A stretch of DNA of 64,000 bases, taken from contig NZ_BAABBM010000001.1 in assembly GCF_039537965.1 (NCBI RefSeq), forward strand, positions 2,269,501-2,333,500, read 5' to 3'. Positions 25,940 to 34,823 of the stretch are shown in pieces (position 1 is the first letter of the stretch; the number at the start of each line of letters is the position of its first letter). Origin of the DNA: Sphingomonas limnosediminicola. GTDB lineage: Bacteria > Pseudomonadota > Alphaproteobacteria > Sphingomonadales > Sphingomonadaceae. Below the pieces are notes generated by a model that saw nothing but the letters and a program-made list of their open reading frames with translations, did not search any database and was not told the DNA's origin. Made by a program: the position numbers and the translations under genes.

Positions 25940-26251
25940 ATGGGTAGCCCGGTTTTACATATTGGTTCTGGCGTGATTTGCATGCACGGCGGTTCCGCTA
26001 GCCCAACAACCTCGTTCGAGCGGGTGAGGGTAGGAGGCCAGCCAGTGCTGACGGTCACCAGTTCGTTCTTGATCGCTGGGTGCGCGGCCGCTCCGCCCAG
26101 CCGATGCGTGGTGGGCAGGTTCTTGACTGGCGCGGCGCGGGTTCTAGTTGGTGGAACTCCCATCTTGGTCCAGCAAGGCGTTTCAGTTTGCGAGCCAACC
26201 GGCACACCCCTGAATGCGGCTTCTGTCCAGTCACGAGTGACCGCAGTTTGA
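25940..26251 (+). CDS. PAAR-like spike-tip protein
   Basis: About 103 residues. GSPVLHIGSGVICMHGGSAS, VRVGGQPVLTVTSSFLIAGC, and a second half with RVLVGGTPILVQQGVSVCEP match the short PAAR-like tip proteins of eCIS loci (Afp10-type). A cysteine and histidine set that could bind the tip metal is present. ATG at 25940 is preferred to GTG at 25937 from the spacing to GCGAGG. It follows the gpV gene by 14 bases; the pair would form the piercing tip. Confidence 0.78.
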   Translation: MGSPVLHIGSGVICMHGGSASPTTSFERVRVGGQPVLTVTSSFLIAGCAAAPPSRCVVGRFLTGAARVLVGGTPILVQQGVSVCEPTGTPLNAASVQSRVTAV

Positions 26252-26461
26252 GAAGCCCGCCGTCGTCGCCGGCTCTCGATTCTAGCGTGTTTCGAGCCAA
26301 AACAGACGTTAGCCCTGGTCTGGGCGCTAAGGCCGGCTGCTAGGACTTGCGAGTGGCTATCACCCGGCGGTGAAGGTAAACTGTGCATTGGCAGCTTCTG
26401 GAGCCCCGCCGTTGGAGCCCCGGTTATAGCTGCAATTGATGATCGTGCATCAAATGGCGAC

Positions 26462-26684
26462 TGCAACTGGTGGCTGCGAAATCGGCCCTCAGAGAAGCAC
26501 ACCCGATTCTCACTGTGTCTGTGGTGCCAAACTGCTCTCTTGGACGAAGTAGTCGATGCGGGCGGTGTACGCATGTCCCGGAAAGAACGCGACAATTCGC
26601 ACAGTCTAAGAATGCGCTAAGTAATTGTCTCTGAAGGACAATTTGGAGTGGTGCCGCTTGAGGGACTCGAACCCACGACCCCAT
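26462..26684. repeat. right att-like region overlapping the tRNA-Thr 3' end
   Basis: The partner of 22311-22532 at a constant offset of about 4151 bases: 26462-26496 (TGCAACTGGTGGCTGCGAAA and onward), GCTCTCTTGG at 26534-26543, and GGAGTGGTGCC at 26645 onward, which here belongs to the intact tRNA gene. Apart from this repeat, 26252-26648 holds no gene I can support. Confidence 0.7.
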
Positions 26685-26724
26685 CATTACGAATGATGTG
26701 CTCTACCAGCTGAGCTAAAGCGGC
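26649..26724 (-). tRNA. tRNA-Thr(CGT)
   Basis: A 76-base cloverleaf reads leftward from 26724. The acceptor arms are GCCGCTT and AAGCGGC with discriminator A and encoded CCA. The D arm has AGCTCAGCTGGTAGAGC, the anticodon stem CATCA/TGATG holds the loop TTCGTAA with anticodon CGT, and the T arm reads GTGGGTTCGAGTCCC. CGT reads ACG, so it charges threonine. Its 3' end is the boundary of the right att-like region. Confidence 0.96.
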
Positions 26725-26870
26725 TTTGGCTCTGGGAGGACGGCCCACTATCAGCGCTCCGCCTGCTCGGCAAGGCCGGGCTTCGGCAACTCCCAAGCTC
26801 ACCAAACATACTTAACGCTTTCGTAACCGCACTCAGCGATTTTGCGTGCACCGAGAGTGTGGGGCGTTGA

Positions 26871-28262
26871 ATGGACAGTTACCGCGAACATCCGAGCGAT
26901 TTCGATCTTCCAGTGGCCAGTGAAGTGCCGCCGGCGGCCGATGTTGCGTCTGCAATCGGCACCGACGAGCGCCGGATGCACGTGCGCGCGTACAACTATT
27001 GGGTGTCATTGCTGAACGGCCGCGATTTCCCGTCGATCGAGGACCTCGAGCCGTCGAACGTCCAGGACTTCGCCAGCCACAGCGTCCTCCTCGATTTCAC
27101 TTGCGGCCGCGACAATCCGGCCATCCCGTACATCGGCGCCAGTATCCGCGACGAATGCGGGCTCGACGACGATGCGCGCAACACCGCCGACGTGCCGAGC
27201 CGGTCGTTGCTGTCGCGTCTGACCGATCATTACATGCAGATCATCGCCAATCGCGCGCCGATCGGCTTCGAGGCCGAGTTCGTGAACCAGCGCGAAGCGA
27301 ACATTTGCTATCGCGGCATCCTGATGCCCTTTTCCTCGGACGGAGAGGCGATTGACTTCATCTACGGCGTGATCAACTGGAAGCAGGTTGGTGACGCCGT
27401 CGAGGCCGCTCCCGAGCCGGCAGTTGAAGCCGAAGACGACGTCCTCCTGCTCGACGAAGCGATCGTTCCCGCGACCGAGGATCTGCCGGACCTCGCTCCA
27501 CCGGTGCAAGTACCTGCTGAAGAAGCCGCGCCCGCCGAGCATATCGCCTGGGAGGACGGGCCTTCGGCCGAGATCGTTAGTGACGCTGAGGAGGCACCGG
27601 CCCCGGTTCACTTTGCCTGGGAAGATGGCCCGATCGCCGACGCACCTGACGACGAAGTCGCCGAGATGGTGCTCGACGAGAATGCCGGGCTGGCCGACCG
27701 CCTGTGGGCAGCGCGCGAGACGGCCGAGACGGTAAAGGCCGGTGAAGGACGCACCCGCGTGTCGCTCTACCGGGCGCTGTCGCTCGCTTATGACGTGGCG
27801 CTGGTGGCCGAGCAGAATCCTGAGGAATATGCCGAACTGCTCGAGGAATCGGGCGTGAAGGCACAGGCGCGCGCGCCGATGACGCCGATCGTGAAGCTCG
27901 TCTTCGGGATCGAGTACGACAAGGCGCGGCTGACCGAATTCGCCGCGGCGCTGTCCTACGCGAAGCGGCAAGACATTGAGATCGGCGACTTCAAGGAGTT
28001 CATCGAGAAGCAGTCGGGCGGCCTGAAGGCGTTGGTTGCGGCGGAGCGCGCAGCACGCCGTCCGGAAGCCAAGGCGGACACCAAGGGCGATGAGGCCCGT
28101 GCCAGGCTGCGGTCTGCGCCGACGATCACGCTTGCGGATGTCCCGGCGCAGGAGGAATTCGCAGTCATCGTGACGCGCCGTAACGCCGATGGATCGCACG
28201 AGCCGATTGCCATCGTCGACGATGAATCGCTTGTCGAAAGGGCGATCCGCAAGGTCGCCTAA
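26871..28262 (+). CDS. PAS_5-type domain protein
   Basis: 463 residues. Residues about 35-185 form a PAS_5-like domain: RAYNYWVSLLNGRDFPSIED, the SVLLDFTCGRDNPAIPYIGA strand pair, SRLTDHYMQIIANRAPIGFE and YRGILMPFSSDGEAIDFIYG. The middle is an acidic Ala/Pro-rich linker with twice-repeated AWEDGP. The C-terminal half is helical and charged. PAS_5 proteins are usual in alphaproteobacteria; here the extension is long. It is the first gene right of tRNA-Thr and begins the core-like part. Ligand unknown. Confidence 0.75.
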   Translation: MDSYREHPSDFDLPVASEVPPAADVASAIGTDERRMHVRAYNYWVSLLNGRDFPSIEDLEPSNVQDFASHSVLLDFTCGRDNPAIPYIGASIRDECGLDDDARNTADVPSRSLLSRLTDHYMQIIANRAPIGFEAEFVNQREANICYRGILMPFSSDGEAIDFIYGVINWKQVGDAVEAAPEPAVEAEDDVLLLDEAIVPATEDLPDLAPPVQVPAEEAAPAEHIAWEDGPSAEIVSDAEEAPAPVHFAWEDGPIADAPDDEVAEMVLDENAGLADRLWAARETAETVKAGEGRTRVSLYRALSLAYDVALVAEQNPEEYAELLEESGVKAQARAPMTPIVKLVFGIEYDKARLTEFAAALSYAKRQDIEIGDFKEFIEKQSGGLKALVAAERAARRPEAKADTKGDEARARLRSAPTITLADVPAQEEFAVIVTRRNADGSHEPIAIVDDESLVERAIRKVA

Positions 28263-28352
28263 AGCCGTTTTCGTGATCCCGCGGGGTTGTCCCGCTTGTG
28301 AGGGCGGGTCTATAGGCCCGCCGCATCCTTACTCGCGGAGCAAGTTCTCTTC

Positions 28353-31300
28353 ATGACCGCCTACACGCGCCTGGCTCAACCCTTGGTCGAAGCCATTCGC
28401 AAGGCGCTGACGCGCGATGCGCTTCCCGGCGAAACCCAGGGCCTTGGCCGGGACGATGAGCGGGAAGCTGCCGAGTTCCTCGCTGGCGTCGCCGCGACGC
28501 GCAAGCGCGGCGAGCTTGCGCTGTCGATCGAGTCCACCGGCGGCGAAGCCGGTCACCGCCGCATGCGCATCGGCATCGTCAACGACGACATGCCGTTTCT
28601 GGTCGACTCCGTCGCCAACGCCATTGCCGCCCGCCAGCTGACGATCCATCGCCTGCTCCACCCGGTCGTGTGCGTGACGCGTGACGACAAGGGAGAACTG
28701 CAGGAAGTCGAGGCGCTCTGCTCCGACAAGAACCGCCGCGAATCCATGATGTACATCGAGCTGGACCGTGCCGACGCGCGGGGCCGGCAGGAGCTCGCCG
28801 CGGATCTGCGCCGTGTCCTTGGCGACGTCCGCCTAGCGGTGCGTGACTGGCATTCGCTGCAGAACCGCATGCGGGCCGATGCGAAGGAGGTCGGCGATGG
28901 CGAGGGCGCGGCGCTGCTAGACTGGTTTGCCGACGGCGCGATGACCTTGCTCGGCTATCACGTCGAGAAGCCGTACGAAGCGCCGACGGAAGCGCTAGGC
29001 ATCTTCAGCATCCCGGGCGCGCCGACCGACGAAGGCGGCTGCCTCGGCGCGATGAACTATCTCGAAAAGGGCGGCGAGGCGCCGCTGATGGCGAAGGCGG
29101 AGCGCAAATCGACCGTCCACCGCCGCGTGCCGCTCGATCTCGTCGTCATTCCGCTCAGGGACGGCAACAAGGTCACAGGGATCGGCGTCCACGCCGGCCT
29201 GTGGACCAGCGAAGCGCTTCGCGTTCCGCCGGAAGAAGTGCCGGTGCTGCGCCGGCGTCTCGACCAGCTCGACGAGGATTTCGGCTTCGACCCGAAGGGC
29301 CATAGCGGCAAGGCGCTGCGCCACGCCGTCGCGTCCCTTCCGCGCGACCTGCTGATCACCATCGAATATGACTCGGTGCGCGATCTCGTCATGACGGCGA
29401 TGTCACTCGCCGACCGCCCGCGCCCCGCATTGGTGCAGGTACGGAGCATCCTTCATGGCCAGCTTTTCACCTTCGTGTGGTTGCCGCGAGAAGAGTTGAC
29501 GACCTCCCGCCGCACCGCGATCGCGATGCTGCTGGAAAATGAGGTCGGCCGTGAAATCACCAGCTGGTCGGTCGAGCTCGGCGACGGCGACCTCGCGCTT
29601 ATCCGCTACACCCAATATATCGACGAGAAGGCGCCGCTGCCGGACGCCGAGGCACTTGACGCCGCCGTCGTGGAAATGGTCCGCGGCTGGGCGCCGGCCG
29701 TCGAATCCGAATTGATCGCGGAGGCGGGCGCGGCGCGCGCGACCAGGCTTGCGCTGACCTACCTGAATGCCTTCCCCGAGAACTATCGCGGACGCACGGC
29801 GCCCGAAGAAGGCGCCGCTGACATTCTGCGCTTGTGCACGCTGGAGAATGAAGCCGCGCGCGACGTCCGGATTTCACGGCTCGACAGCGATGCCGAAGGG
29901 CAATTGCGGCTGAAGCTTTATCGGATGGGCGGCTTGATACCGCTTTCCGAAGCGGTGCCGGTGCTAGAGAATTTCGGCTTCCGGGTGCTTGAGGAAATGC
30001 CGACGGTGCTCGCGGGCGGCGTTGGCCATATTCACGACTTCCTCGTCGAGATCGGCGGCGAAGCGGACCTCAAGGCGATCCTGAGCCGCAGCAGCGACAT
30101 CGAGGCGGCGATCGCGCGCGTGCTGCGCGGCGTGTCGGAGGACGACGAGTTCAACCAGCTCGTGCTTTACGCCGGTCTCGAAATGCAGGCAGTCGTGTGG
30201 CTTCGCGCCTGGTTCCGCTACCTGCGCCAGACCGGAAGCAGCTTCGGCCTCGTCACCATCGTCGATGCACTTCGCCGTGCGCCGGTCGCGACGCGATCGC
30301 TCATCGGGCTGTTCACGGCGGGCCACGATCCAGCGGTCGACGGTCGCGACAAATTGGTCGCGAAATATGGCAGCGACTTCGACGCCTCGCTGGCCAAGGT
30401 TCATTCGATCGACGACGACCGCATCTTGCGGCGTCTCCGCGCGCTGGTCGACGCCATCATCCGCACCAACGCTTTCGCCCCCGCGGCCGAAGAAGCGCTC
30501 GCGTTCAAGATCAACAGCGCGCTGGTTCCAGGCCTGCCCCGGCCGGTGCCGTGGCGTGAAATCTGGATTTACAGCCCGCGCGTCGAGGGCATCCATTTAC
30601 GCGGCGGCCCGATTGCTCGTGGCGGCATACGCTGGTCGGACCGTCGCGACGACTTCCGGACCGAAATCCTCGGCCTGATGAAGGCACAGCTGGTGAAGAA
30701 TGCCGTGATCGTGCCGACGGGCGCGAAGGGCGGCTTCTATCCCAAGCAGCTGCCGTCGATGTCCAACCGCGACGCGTGGCTCGCCGAAGGGACGGAAAGC
30801 TACAAGATCTTCATCCGCTCGCTGCTTTCGATCACCGACAATCTCGTCAACGACAAGGTCGTTCATCCCGAGAGCGTGGTGATTCGCGACGGCGACGATC
30901 CCTATTTTGTCGTCGCCGCCGACAAGGGCACCGCGACCTTCTCCGACACGGCCAACGCCATCGCGCTGGAGCGCAATTTCTGGCTCGGCGATGCGTTCGC
31001 GAGCGGCGGCTCGAACGGCTACGACCACAAGGCGATGGGCATCACCGCGCGCGGCGCGTGGATCTCCGTTCAGCGGCACTTCCTGGAAATGGGCATCGAC
31101 GTCCAGGCCGACGAAGTGACCGTCGCCGGCTGCGGCGACATGTCGGGTGACGTTTTCGGCAACGGCATGCTGCTGTCGAAGACGCTGAAGCTCGTCGCGG
31201 CATTCGATCACCGCCACATCTTCATCGATCCCGATCCCGATCCGGCCGTGAGCTGGAAGGAGCGCAAGCGCCTGTTCGAGCTGCCGCGTTCCAGCTGGGA

Positions 31301-32993
31301 CGATTACGACCGTAAGCTGATGTCCGCCGGCGGCGGCATTTATGCGCGCACCGAGAAATCGATCAAATTGAGTTCCGAAGCGCGGAAGCTGATCGGTATT
31401 GATGCGACGGCGGTCGATCCGCCGACGCTGATCAACGCGATCCTGAAGAGCCAGGTCGACCTGCTGTGGTTCGGAGGCATCGGCACCTACATCAAGGCGT
31501 CGACGCAGAATCATGCGGATGTGGGCGACCCGGCCAACGACGCGCTTCGTGCCGATGCCCGGGAAGTCGGCGCCAAGGTGATTGGCGAGGGCGCGAACCT
31601 CGGCATCACGCAGGCCGGCCGGATCGAGTTCGCTGAGAGCGGCGGGCGCATCAACACCGACTTCATCGACAATAGCGCGGGCGTCGACTGCTCGGATAAC
31701 GAGGTCAACATCAAGATCCCGCTGAACCGGGAAATGCGCGAAGGTCGGTTGGCCTTCGACAAGCGCAACGCATTGCTTGCGAAGATGACCGACGAGGTCG
31801 GTGAGCTGGTCCTCGAGGACAATCGGCTGCAATCGCTGGCGCTATCGATTGCGGAAGCCGGGGGCGCCAAGTCGCTTCCGGGCTATGTCCGGACGATCGA
31901 GATGCTCGAAGCGACCGGGCGGCTGGACCGTAAGGTCGAAGGCCTTGCGACGAGCGAGGACCTCATGCGCCGCTACCAAGAGGGCCGCGGTCTGACTCGG
32001 CCGGAACTGGCAGTCGTCCTGTCGGTCTCGAAGCTGGTGCTCCAGGATGCTGCGGAAGATTTGCAATTGTCCGAGGACAAGGTCGTCCAGCCGCAGCTGT
32101 TCGAAGCCTTCCCGAAGCCAATGCGCAAGGCGCATGCCGACGCCATTCGCGCACACCGTCTGCGCAACGAGATCGTCGCCACAAAGGTCGCCAACCGCCT
32201 CGTAAATCGGCTCGGACCGGCCGTGGCATTCGACCTCACCGAGGAAGAAGGTGCTTCGCTGGGGCAGGTCGTCACGGCCTTCCTGGTTGCCGAACGCCTG
32301 CTCGATCTCGACAAACTTTGGAGCGAGATCGAAGCCGACCCGCTGCCGGAGACGGTCAGGATCGAACTTTTCTCGATCGCCGCGTCGAGCGTCCGCGCGC
32401 ACCTTTCCGACATCATCCGCGCTGCCGGAGGGGAAAAGCGTGTCGAGGCGCTGTGCGAACTGTTCGAACCGGGCGTGCGCAAGGTTTCGGCTGCTGCCGC
32501 GAAACTGATCCGGTCTGAAGTGCGCAACGAAGCCGTGGCGCGCCGTGACCGCCTCATCGCGCTCGGCGCGAGCGAGGACATCGTTCGTGGTCTCGTCCGC
32601 CTCTACGAGCTCGATGGAATGTTTGCGATCGCTGCGCTTGCCGAGCGCAAGAAGATCGACGAACTCGCGCTAACTCGCGCCTACACGCGACTGGGCGAAT
32701 CGCTTGGGCTCGACTGGGCCCAGCAGCAGGTGGCGCGCTTCGTTCCGGCCGATCAGTGGGAGAGGCTGCTCACCGCCGGTCTCGCCCGCGACTTCGAGCA
32801 GCTTCGCATCGACTTCCTCGCGCGCCGCCGCACGGGCCAACCTGACGAAGCCGCCGAGGAATGGATTGCCGACAACCAAAAGCGCATCAACCAATTCCGC
32901 CAGCTTGTCGTGCGCGCCCGTGCCGAGGGGCATGTGAGCACATCCATGCTAGCACAGATCGCAGGGCAGGCGCGGATCCTGCTCGCCCGTTAG
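28353..32993 (+). CDS. NAD-specific glutamate dehydrogenase, large type
   Basis: 1546 residues, the length of the 180 kDa class (GdhB/Gdh2) that deaminates glutamate to 2-oxoglutarate with NAD. N-terminal ACT-like parts (MRIGIVNDDMPFLVDSVANA) precede the catalytic core: HLRGGPIARGGIRWSDRRDD, KNAVIVPTGAKGGFYPKQLP with the active-site Lys region, and NGYDHKAMGITARGAW, VAGCGDMSGDVFGNGML and NLGITQAGRIEFAESGGRIN in the nucleotide-binding part. A long helical C-terminus follows. It is the largest gene here and links amino-acid breakdown to the TCA cycle. Confidence 0.96.
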   Translation: MTAYTRLAQPLVEAIRKALTRDALPGETQGLGRDDEREAAEFLAGVAATRKRGELALSIESTGGEAGHRRMRIGIVNDDMPFLVDSVANAIAARQLTIHRLLHPVVCVTRDDKGELQEVEALCSDKNRRESMMYIELDRADARGRQELAADLRRVLGDVRLAVRDWHSLQNRMRADAKEVGDGEGAALLDWFADGAMTLLGYHVEKPYEAPTEALGIFSIPGAPTDEGGCLGAMNYLEKGGEAPLMAKAERKSTVHRRVPLDLVVIPLRDGNKVTGIGVHAGLWTSEALRVPPEEVPVLRRRLDQLDEDFGFDPKGHSGKALRHAVASLPRDLLITIEYDSVRDLVMTAMSLADRPRPALVQVRSILHGQLFTFVWLPREELTTSRRTAIAMLLENEVGREITSWSVELGDGDLALIRYTQYIDEKAPLPDAEALDAAVVEMVRGWAPAVESELIAEAGAARATRLALTYLNAFPENYRGRTAPEEGAADILRLCTLENEAARDVRISRLDSDAEGQLRLKLYRMGGLIPLSEAVPVLENFGFRVLEEMPTVLAGGVGHIHDFLVEIGGEADLKAILSRSSDIEAAIARVLRGVSEDDEFNQLVLYAGLEMQAVVWLRAWFRYLRQTGSSFGLVTIVDALRRAPVATRSLIGLFTAGHDPAVDGRDKLVAKYGSDFDASLAKVHSIDDDRILRRLRALVDAIIRTNAFAPAAEEALAFKINSALVPGLPRPVPWREIWIYSPRVEGIHLRGGPIARGGIRWSDRRDDFRTEILGLMKAQLVKNAVIVPTGAKGGFYPKQLPSMSNRDAWLAEGTESYKIFIRSLLSITDNLVNDKVVHPESVVIRDGDDPYFVVAADKGTATFSDTANAIALERNFWLGDAFASGGSNGYDHKAMGITARGAWISVQRHFLEMGIDVQADEVTVAGCGDMSGDVFGNGMLLSKTLKLVAAFDHRHIFIDPDPDPAVSWKERKRLFELPRSSWDDYDRKLMSAGGGIYARTEKSIKLSSEARKLIGIDATAVDPPTLINAILKSQVDLLWFGGIGTYIKASTQNHADVGDPANDALRADAREVGAKVIGEGANLGITQAGRIEFAESGGRINTDFIDNSAGVDCSDNEVNIKIPLNREMREGRLAFDKRNALLAKMTDEVGELVLEDNRLQSLALSIAEAGGAKSLPGYVRTIEMLEATGRLDRKVEGLATSEDLMRRYQEGRGLTRPELAVVLSVSKLVLQDAAEDLQLSEDKVVQPQLFEAFPKPMRKAHADAIRAHRLRNEIVATKVANRLVNRLGPAVAFDLTEEEGASLGQVVTAFLVAERLLDLDKLWSEIEADPLPETVRIELFSIAASSVRAHLSDIIRAAGGEKRVEALCELFEPGVRKVSAAAAKLIRSEVRNEAVARRDRLIALGASEDIVRGLVRLYELDGMFAIAALAERKKIDELALTRAYTRLGESLGLDWAQQQVARFVPADQWERLLTAGLARDFEQLRIDFLARRRTGQPDEAAEEWIADNQKRINQFRQLVVRARAEGHVSTSMLAQIAGQARILLAR

Positions 32994-32998
32994 CGAAG

Positions 32999-33880
32999 AT
33001 GCGGATCGCGGTTCTCGTCCCCGATCCGGATTATCCGGAAGAGTGGCGATGGGCCTATGACGTCGAGGCCGATGCGCTGGCTTCAGCGGGCGCTGAGGTC
33101 GAGCCGATACCCTGGACGGCCGTGCCGGCGGACGTGTCGTCGTTCGACCTCATCCTGCCCCTCGTCGTCTGGGGCTACCACCTCGATTATCCGCGCTGGC
33201 TCGAACTTCTGGACCGCGCCCAGGCGGAGCGGTGGCCGATGCTTAACCCGCCCGCGTTGCTGCGCTGGAGCAGCGACAAGGCCTATCTCACGGAGCTTGC
33301 CGACCTCGGTGTCCCAACCGTCCCGACGCTTGCGGCCGAAGCCTGCTGCGACGCGGACCTCGAGGAAGCACGCCGCCGCTTCGAAAGTGACTGGCTCGTC
33401 ATCAAGCCGCCGGTCTCGGCAAGCGCGACCGGGACACATCGCCTTGGACCGAACGACGATCTGCCCGACGACAGCCGGGGGCGGCCGATGATCATCCAGC
33501 CGCTCATCGAGGAAATCGCCAAGACCGGCGAGTTCTCCCTGATGCTGTTCGACGGCGAGCTTAGCCACGCGGTGGTCAAGCAACCGGCACCGGGGGACTT
33601 TCGCGTGCAGCCGCATCTGGGCGGCGTCACCATGCCTGCACATGCCACGCCCGTTGCGGAGCGGCTTGCCAAGAGGGCGCTCGCTGCAGCGCCGGCGCAC
33701 GCGACTTACGCGCGCGTGGACATCGTTCCGGACGACAGCGGCGTGCTTCGCATCATGGAGCTGGAATTGATCGAGCCGGCGCTGTTCCTCGACCACGCGC
33801 CTGACGGCGGTGCGGCCTTCACCCGCGCAATCATGTCAGCGCTGGAAACCGTTCGCGAAGAGCCACTGGCGGATCGCTGA
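32999..33880 (+). CDS. ATP-grasp domain protein, glutathione-synthetase-like
   Basis: 293 residues from ATG 32999, five bases after the dehydrogenase stop, so probably cotranscribed. MRIAVLVPDPDYPEEWRWAY opens the pre-ATP-grasp domain; LPLVVWGYHLDYPRWLELL and NPPALLRWSSDKAYLTELA follow. The ATP-grasp part has WLVIKPPVSASATGTHRL, MIIQPLIEEIAKTGEFSLML and the metal-binding YARVDIVPD with MELELIEPALF. It would join a carboxylate to an amine or thiol using ATP, but the substrate is not evident. Confidence 0.85.
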   Translation: MRIAVLVPDPDYPEEWRWAYDVEADALASAGAEVEPIPWTAVPADVSSFDLILPLVVWGYHLDYPRWLELLDRAQAERWPMLNPPALLRWSSDKAYLTELADLGVPTVPTLAAEACCDADLEEARRRFESDWLVIKPPVSASATGTHRLGPNDDLPDDSRGRPMIIQPLIEEIAKTGEFSLMLFDGELSHAVVKQPAPGDFRVQPHLGGVTMPAHATPVAERLAKRALAAAPAHATYARVDIVPDDSGVLRIMELELIEPALFLDHAPDGGAAFTRAIMSALETVREEPLADR

Positions 33881-34075
33881 AGTCAGGTTCGGCGGCCGCG
33901 GGCCCCCGAGCCGCTCGACGTCGATCTCCGCGACAAGCGCGTTCAACGGAGAGCCGCGCTCCTTCGCGGCCCGCTCCAGCGCGCGCCAGAACATCGGCTC
34001 AAGACTGATCGACGTCTCATGGCCGGCGATCAGCACCGATCGTTTGGTTGGCGGAGCGTAGTCGGGACCCGCCAT
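33836..34075 (-). CDS. ribbon-helix-helix domain protein
   Basis: 79 residues. KRSVLIAGHETSISLEPMFW gives the beta strand and first helix, RALERAAKERGSPLNALVAE the second, and LTSAIRQWLFANG the end, matching a small RHH_4-type family. It may bind DNA or act as an accessory protein. Its start overlaps the stop of the acetoacetyl-CoA reductase gene (ATGA), and its last 45 bases overlap the convergent ATP-grasp gene. Confidence 0.78.
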   Translation of the reverse strand: MAGPDYAPPTKRSVLIAGHETSISLEPMFWRALERAAKERGSPLNALVAEIDVERLGGPRPPNLTSAIRQWLFANGFQR

Positions 34076-34797
34076 CAGTACATGTGCTGACCGCCATTGA
34101 TCGACAGCGTGGACCCCGTCACGAACCCCGCATTCTCGTCGACGAGGAACGCGACACCACGCGCGATCTCCTCCGCCTTGCCGAGGCGGCCGACGGGAAT
34201 CTTGGCGACGATCTTACCGAGCACTTCCTCCGGCACCGCCGCAACCATGTCGGTGTCGATGTAGCCAGGCGCGATCGCGTTGACGGTCACGTTATTGCGC
34301 GCACCTTCCTGTGCCAGCGCCTTGGTGAAACCGTGGATCCCCGACTTGGCGGCGGCATAGTTCACCTGGCCATATTGGCCGGCCTGCCCGTTGATTGAGC
34401 CGATGTTGACGATCCGGCCGTAACCGCGGCCCTGCATGCCTTCGAACACGGCTTTCGCCATGTTGAAGCAACCGCCGAGGTTGGTGTCGATGACGTCCTG
34501 CCACTTCTGGTGGTCCATGCGCTTCATCGTTGAGTCGCGTGTGATTCCGGCGTTGTTGACGAGCACGTCGACCGGCCCGAGCTCGGCTTCGACCTTGCGA
34601 ACGCCTTCCTGGCAGGCGTCGTAATCGGAAACATCCCATTTGAACGTGCGGATGCCGGTGCGCTCGCTGAACTCCCGCGCGCGTTCGTCATTGCCGGCGT
34701 AGTTCGCCGCGACGTTCATTCCCATGTTCTTGAGCGCAACGCTGATCGCCTCACCGATCCCGCGCGTACCTCCTGTGACGATCGCTACTCGAGCCAT
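34075..34797 (-). CDS. phbB: acetoacetyl-CoA reductase
   Basis: 240 residues of the PhbB/PhaB group of SDR enzymes, which reduce acetoacetyl-CoA to (R)-3-hydroxybutyryl-CoA with NADPH for polyhydroxybutyrate. ARVAIVTGGTRGIGEAISVA binds the cofactor, NNAGITRDSTMKRMDHQKW is typical of this group, and NIGSINGQAGQYGQVNYAAA with the following Lys gives the catalytic set. The end is GFVTGSTLSINGGQHMY. GAGGAG precedes ATG 34797. No synthase phaC is visible in the window. Confidence 0.92.
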   Translation of the reverse strand: MARVAIVTGGTRGIGEAISVALKNMGMNVAANYAGNDERAREFSERTGIRTFKWDVSDYDACQEGVRKVEAELGPVDVLVNNAGITRDSTMKRMDHQKWQDVIDTNLGGCFNMAKAVFEGMQGRGYGRIVNIGSINGQAGQYGQVNYAAAKSGIHGFTKALAQEGARNNVTVNAIAPGYIDTDMVAAVPEEVLGKIVAKIPVGRLGKAEEIARGVAFLVDENAGFVTGSTLSINGGQHMY

Positions 34798-34823
34798 GTG
34801 TGTCTCCTCTCCGACACACGCGC

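Noticed and set aside
28302..28322. GGCGGG / CCCGCC hairpin before the glutamate dehydrogenase gene as an attenuator or terminator
   Set aside because: Six-base stem with no T run and no leader peptide; not enough to call.
30597..31832. Long leftward frame opposite the glutamate dehydrogenase gene
   Set aside because: It lies wholly antisense to a strongly conserved enzyme and shows no family motif or ribosome site; high GC produces such shadows. The same holds for long frames opposite the PAS, Mla, pepN and nrdB genes.
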